From positions 1 to 17,108 of the forward strand of contig JAIFLB010000050.1 in assembly GCA_020049245.1 (NCBI GenBank): 17,108 bases of DNA. The letters are read 5' to 3'. Shown here in pieces: positions 15,023 through 17,108 of this stretch. The notes below the pieces were generated by a model, which saw only the letters and a list, made by a program, of their open reading frames with translations, was not told the DNA's origin and did no database searches. Both the position numbers and the translations under genes were made by a program. Source of the DNA: Betaproteobacteria bacterium. Its GTDB lineage: Bacteria > Pseudomonadota > Gammaproteobacteria > Burkholderiales > Thiobacillaceae. Positions within the stretch are counted from its first letter, which is position 1, and every line of letters starts with the position of its first letter.

Positions 15023-16234
15023 TCAATCGCGCGGCGGCAACGTCCAGCGCAGATAGCGCAACCGCGTCATTCCTGCGGCATCCCGATCGATCCAGGCCAG
15101 ATGCAGATTGCCGGCGGCATCCAGCGCAAGCGCCGGATCGCTCTGTGCTCCGGGGCCTGACGCCTCCGGCAAGGTGAAGTTTTCGCTGTAGTTTTGACTT
15201 GCGCCCGTTGCAGACAGTCGCGTCAGCCAGATATCCGCCGAACCGTCGCGATCGTCATCCCAGGCAATCACCAGATCGCCGCCGGCGTTGCCGGCCGCCG
15301 CCACATGCCATTGCGCGATGGCATCGCCGAAGCTGTCCTGCGCTTTCTGGTCCTTTTCGAAGCGCAGGCTGTCTTTGCCGGTGAGCGCGGCATAAACGTC
15401 ATAACCGGAAAGGAAATCGCGTTTATCCAGCCAGGCCGCTGCGACGCGCTCGCCAAATGCCGCCAGCGCCGGCCGCATTGCACCGGTGCCGCGACCCAGA
15501 TCGCCCGCCTGCTTGCCAGTCGGATTGCCGCTGATCCGGCTTGGCGTTGACCAGGTACTTGCTCCCGGATCGCTGCTGGAACTGCCGAAGATCACCGTAT
15601 GGCCGTGGCGGCGATCTTCCCAGGCCAGCATCAGGCCGGGCGCGCTGGCGGCAAGAACCGGGAAGGTTTGATCATCGCTTGCCGGCGTCGTGTCGACCTG
15701 ACGCGCCGCGCCAGTACGAAGCTGTTTGCCCTCGCCATGCAAAGGGGCATGAAACACGCGCCGCCAGCGGCCATCCGGCGCGCTCCAAGCGGCATGTGCG
15801 CCGAATTCGGGATGGCGGATTACCGCGCCCTGGCCGCCGCTTTCGGCCAGCCGGGTTGGCAGGCCAGGTCCGGCGCTATCGGCGATAGCGACATGAACGC
15901 CGCCGGCATCCTCCCAGATCAGCAAAAAGCGGTCTGCATCGAATGCGGCGATGGCCGGCTCGAAACACTCGCCTTGACCAAACGAAAACTCGCGAAAGCC
16001 AATCTCGCCGCCGCCTTTCAACGCCAGATAACACCCCGGCGCGCCGCTGCGGTTGTCCTCCCAAACCAGCGCCACGCTGGCACCGGAGACCGCCAGACTG
16101 TTGCGGCCGGATGCGTCCAGGTGATGGAACACACCGGCTTTGGCGGCAGCGATTTCATTCACGCTTTCCATGCTGTGCGCCGGCAAGACGACGCAAAACA
16201 ACACGCTGAAAAAATACGCGCGCGCCATGCTCAT
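15023..16234 (-). CDS. Secreted protein with repeated W-[ED] motifs, probable beta-propeller, function unknown
   Basis: The 403 residues begin with a signal peptide (cleavage near AHS/ME, residue 21). Six regularly spaced motifs of the form hydrophobic-A/V/I-W-E/L/D/I-D follow: WEDNR (58), WED (107), WEDRR (205), WLDKRD (268), WDDDRD (325) and WIDRD (381). A weaker W150 context may mark another repeat. This is the pattern of sialidase/BNR-like propeller blades. Catalytic sialidase residues are not evident, so no enzyme activity is claimed. The mature protein has just two cysteines (C68, C90). The ATG overlaps the stop of the thioredoxin-like gene (ATGA), so it is translated in a coupled pair. 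Fold is inferred; the family is not one I can name. Confidence 0.8.
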   Translation of the reverse strand: MSMARAYFFSVLFCVVLPAHSMESVNEIAAAKAGVFHHLDASGRNSLAVSGASVALVWEDNRSGAPGCYLALKGGGEIGFREFSFGQGECFEPAIAAFDADRFLLIWEDAGGVHVAIADSAGPGLPTRLAESGGQGAVIRHPEFGAHAAWSAPDGRWRRVFHAPLHGEGKQLRTGAARQVDTTPASDDQTFPVLAASAPGLMLAWEDRRHGHTVIFGSSSSDPGASTWSTPSRISGNPTGKQAGDLGRGTGAMRPALAAFGERVAAAWLDKRDFLSGYDVYAALTGKDSLRFEKDQKAQDSFGDAIAQWHVAAAGNAGGDLVIAWDDDRDGSADIWLTRLSATGASQNYSENFTLPEASGPGAQSDPALALDAAGNLHLAWIDRDAAGMTRLRYLRWTLPPRD

Positions 16235-16734
16235 GGCTTGCTCGCGAGAAACTCAAGCAAGGTTTGCTTCTGATAATGGCCGCCGCGCACATAGCGGTCG
16301 TAATCCTTGAAATCATCGACGGTCTTGAAGCCGGGAATCTTGGCGACGACCTTGCCTTCCGGCGTCATGAACACGAACAGCGGTGTCGCGAAAGCACCCA
16401 GACGCGTGCCCAGTTCGGCTTCGGTCAAGCGTTCACCGTTGGGCATGCGTAAGCGTTTGCCGCCTTCCGCATCGACGTAAATCAACACGTAGTGATCGGA
16501 AAAAAGCTGCTTCAGGCCTGGGTTGGAAAACGTCTTGCGATTGACATGGTCGCACCAGGCGCAGCCATAACGGCCGAAGTACAGCAGGATCGGCTTGGTC
16601 TCCGCCTTGGCCCGCGCCAGACCGGCGTCATGACTGACGAACGGGTAATCCGGCGGCGCATCGGCATGGGAGGCGGAAAGCGGTTGCAGCATCAATGCAA
16701 GCAGCAGAAAGACGTGATAAACAAGCGCGCGCAT
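16231..16734 (-). CDS. Periplasmic thioredoxin-fold protein (CAWC), SoxW/DsbE-like
   Basis: A 167-residue exported thiol-disulfide protein. ATG 16734 with GGAG 6 nt upstream gives a signal peptide (cleavage near SHA/DA, residue 24); the in-frame reading from 16827 adds 31 implausible residues that overlap mog. The active site is GRYGCAWCDHV with C58 and C61, followed by a cis-proline in FATPLF (P118). The layout (short helix-bearing insertion RMPNGERLTEAEL, then the cis-Pro strand and a C-terminal helix) matches the thioredoxin_2/SoxW type. Role is reduction or formation of disulfides in the periplasm; which direction cannot be told. The following propeller gene is its likely partner by ATGA coupling. 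Confidence 0.88.
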   Translation of the reverse strand: MRALVYHVFLLLALMLQPLSASHADAPPDYPFVSHDAGLARAKAETKPILLYFGRYGCAWCDHVNRKTFSNPGLKQLFSDHYVLIYVDAEGGKRLRMPNGERLTEAELGTRLGAFATPLFVFMTPEGKVVAKIPGFKTVDDFKDYDRYVRGGHYQKQTLLEFLASKP

Positions 16735-16792
16735 GGTTGTCTCCAAAGTTGGAGCGAATGTATCCCGCATATAGAAAAAAGGAACCGCACGC
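16735..16792. promoter_or_regulatory. Divergent promoter region between the thioredoxin-like gene and mog
   Basis: This 58-nt gap must hold both promoters or their leaders. For mog, TATAGA at 16770-16775 with TTGGAG at 16749-16754 (15-nt spacer, short) is a weak candidate. On the - strand, TTCCTT followed after 16 nt by TACATT is an equally weak candidate. CTCCAA-AG-TTGGAG (16741-16754) is a near-perfect palindrome overlapping the - strand ribosome binding site; it could be an operator or chance. Confidence 0.35.
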
Positions 16793-17108
16793 ATGTACCA
16801 GACCGCCCGCATCGGCATCATTTCCATCAGCGACCGCGCCAGTACCGGCGTTTACGAAGACAAAGGCCTGCCGGCCCTGAAGGAATGGTTGACCGCCGCG
16901 CTGCACAACCCGATGGAATTCATCGAAAAACTGATTCCCGATGAGCAGCCGATCATCGAACAAACCCTGATCGAACTCGCCGCGCAATGCTGCCTGGTGT
17001 TGACCACTGGCGGCACTGGCCCGGCCCCGCGCGACGTCACCCCGGAAGCCACCCTGGCCGTTGCCGACAAGGTGTTGCCCGGATTCGGCGAAGCGATGCG
17101 CGCGGTGA
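16793..17108 (+). CDS. mog: Molybdopterin adenylyltransferase MogA (3' partial)
   Basis: Adenylates molybdopterin before molybdenum insertion in molybdenum cofactor synthesis. ATG 16793 has AGGAA 8 nt upstream. The 105 visible residues run RIGIISISDRASTGVYEDKG, then LIPDEQPIIEQTL, then the substrate-binding TTGGTGPAPRDVTPEAT signature and PGFGEAMR. This matches E. coli Mog closely in order and spacing (about 195 aa in full). The frame is still open at the last base of the window, so roughly the C-terminal half is missing. Implies molybdoenzymes in this organism. Confidence 0.95.
   Translation, partial: MYQTARIGIISISDRASTGVYEDKGLPALKEWLTAALHNPMEFIEKLIPDEQPIIEQTLIELAAQCCLVLTTGGTGPAPRDVTPEATLAVADKVLPGFGEAMRAV

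Noticed and set aside
16735..16827. Longer start for the thioredoxin-like gene
   Set aside because: It overlaps mog on the other strand, and ATG 16734 has a good binding site and begins a proper signal peptide.
1..17108. Defence system, prophage, integron or biosynthetic cluster
   Set aside because: No integrase, transposase, nuclease, toxin-antitoxin or synthase genes; nearly all genes are housekeeping with uniform composition.

Overview
The window is a gene-dense, GC-rich (about 58-60% by eye) stretch of a Gram-negative chromosome, most likely a betaproteobacterium or a related gammaproteobacterium. LptD and SurA show an outer membrane, UbiH shows ubiquinone synthesis, and the AmgK/MurU pair marks the muropeptide-recycling route known from Pseudomonas and many betaproteobacteria. 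A flavocytochrome c-type sulfide dehydrogenase flavoprotein (FccB) suggests sulfur oxidation. There are no tRNA or rRNA genes, insertion sequences, phage genes or CRISPR arrays, and no gene-free stretch longer than about 115 bases.

Left part, + strand (1-5844): a membrane-anchored PAS-GGDEF-EAL protein that enters from the left edge, then htpG, then fccB. htpG appears to have its own sigma-32 (heat shock) promoter overlapping the stop codon of the EAL gene. A long perfect-arm hairpin separates htpG from fccB. fccB has a Tat signal and the three cysteines expected of FccB, but no cytochrome partner in the window.

Middle, - strand (5864-10118): a tightly overlapping operon, transcribed amgK - murU - pepP - ubiH. 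It combines cell-wall sugar salvage, proline aminopeptidase P and a ubiquinone-ring hydroxylase. Each stop overlaps the next start by 1, 11 and 14 nt, so translational coupling is likely. It diverges from lptD across an extremely short junction.

Middle, + strand (10126-14908): lptD - surA - a SAM-dependent methyltransferase whose N-terminal half carries a SlyD/FKBP-like segment. LptD (LPS insertion) and SurA (chaperone for outer-membrane proteins including LptD) are a classic pair. The pdxA/rsmA genes that commonly follow surA are not here; the methyltransferase takes that place.

Right part (14909-17108): a REP-like double hairpin sits between converging genes. It is followed on the - strand by a two-gene unit, a periplasmic CAWC thioredoxin-fold protein and a secreted protein with repeated W-[ED/LD/DD] motifs (probable beta-propeller), overlapping by ATGA. 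Diverging from it is mog (molybdopterin adenylyltransferase), cut by the right edge.

Most of the window is ordinary core genome. The best leads are the methyltransferase/FKBP-like fusion behind surA, the coupled thioredoxin/propeller pair, the orphan fccB, the htpG control region and the REP-like element. I see no convincing novel multi-gene defence or biosynthetic system.
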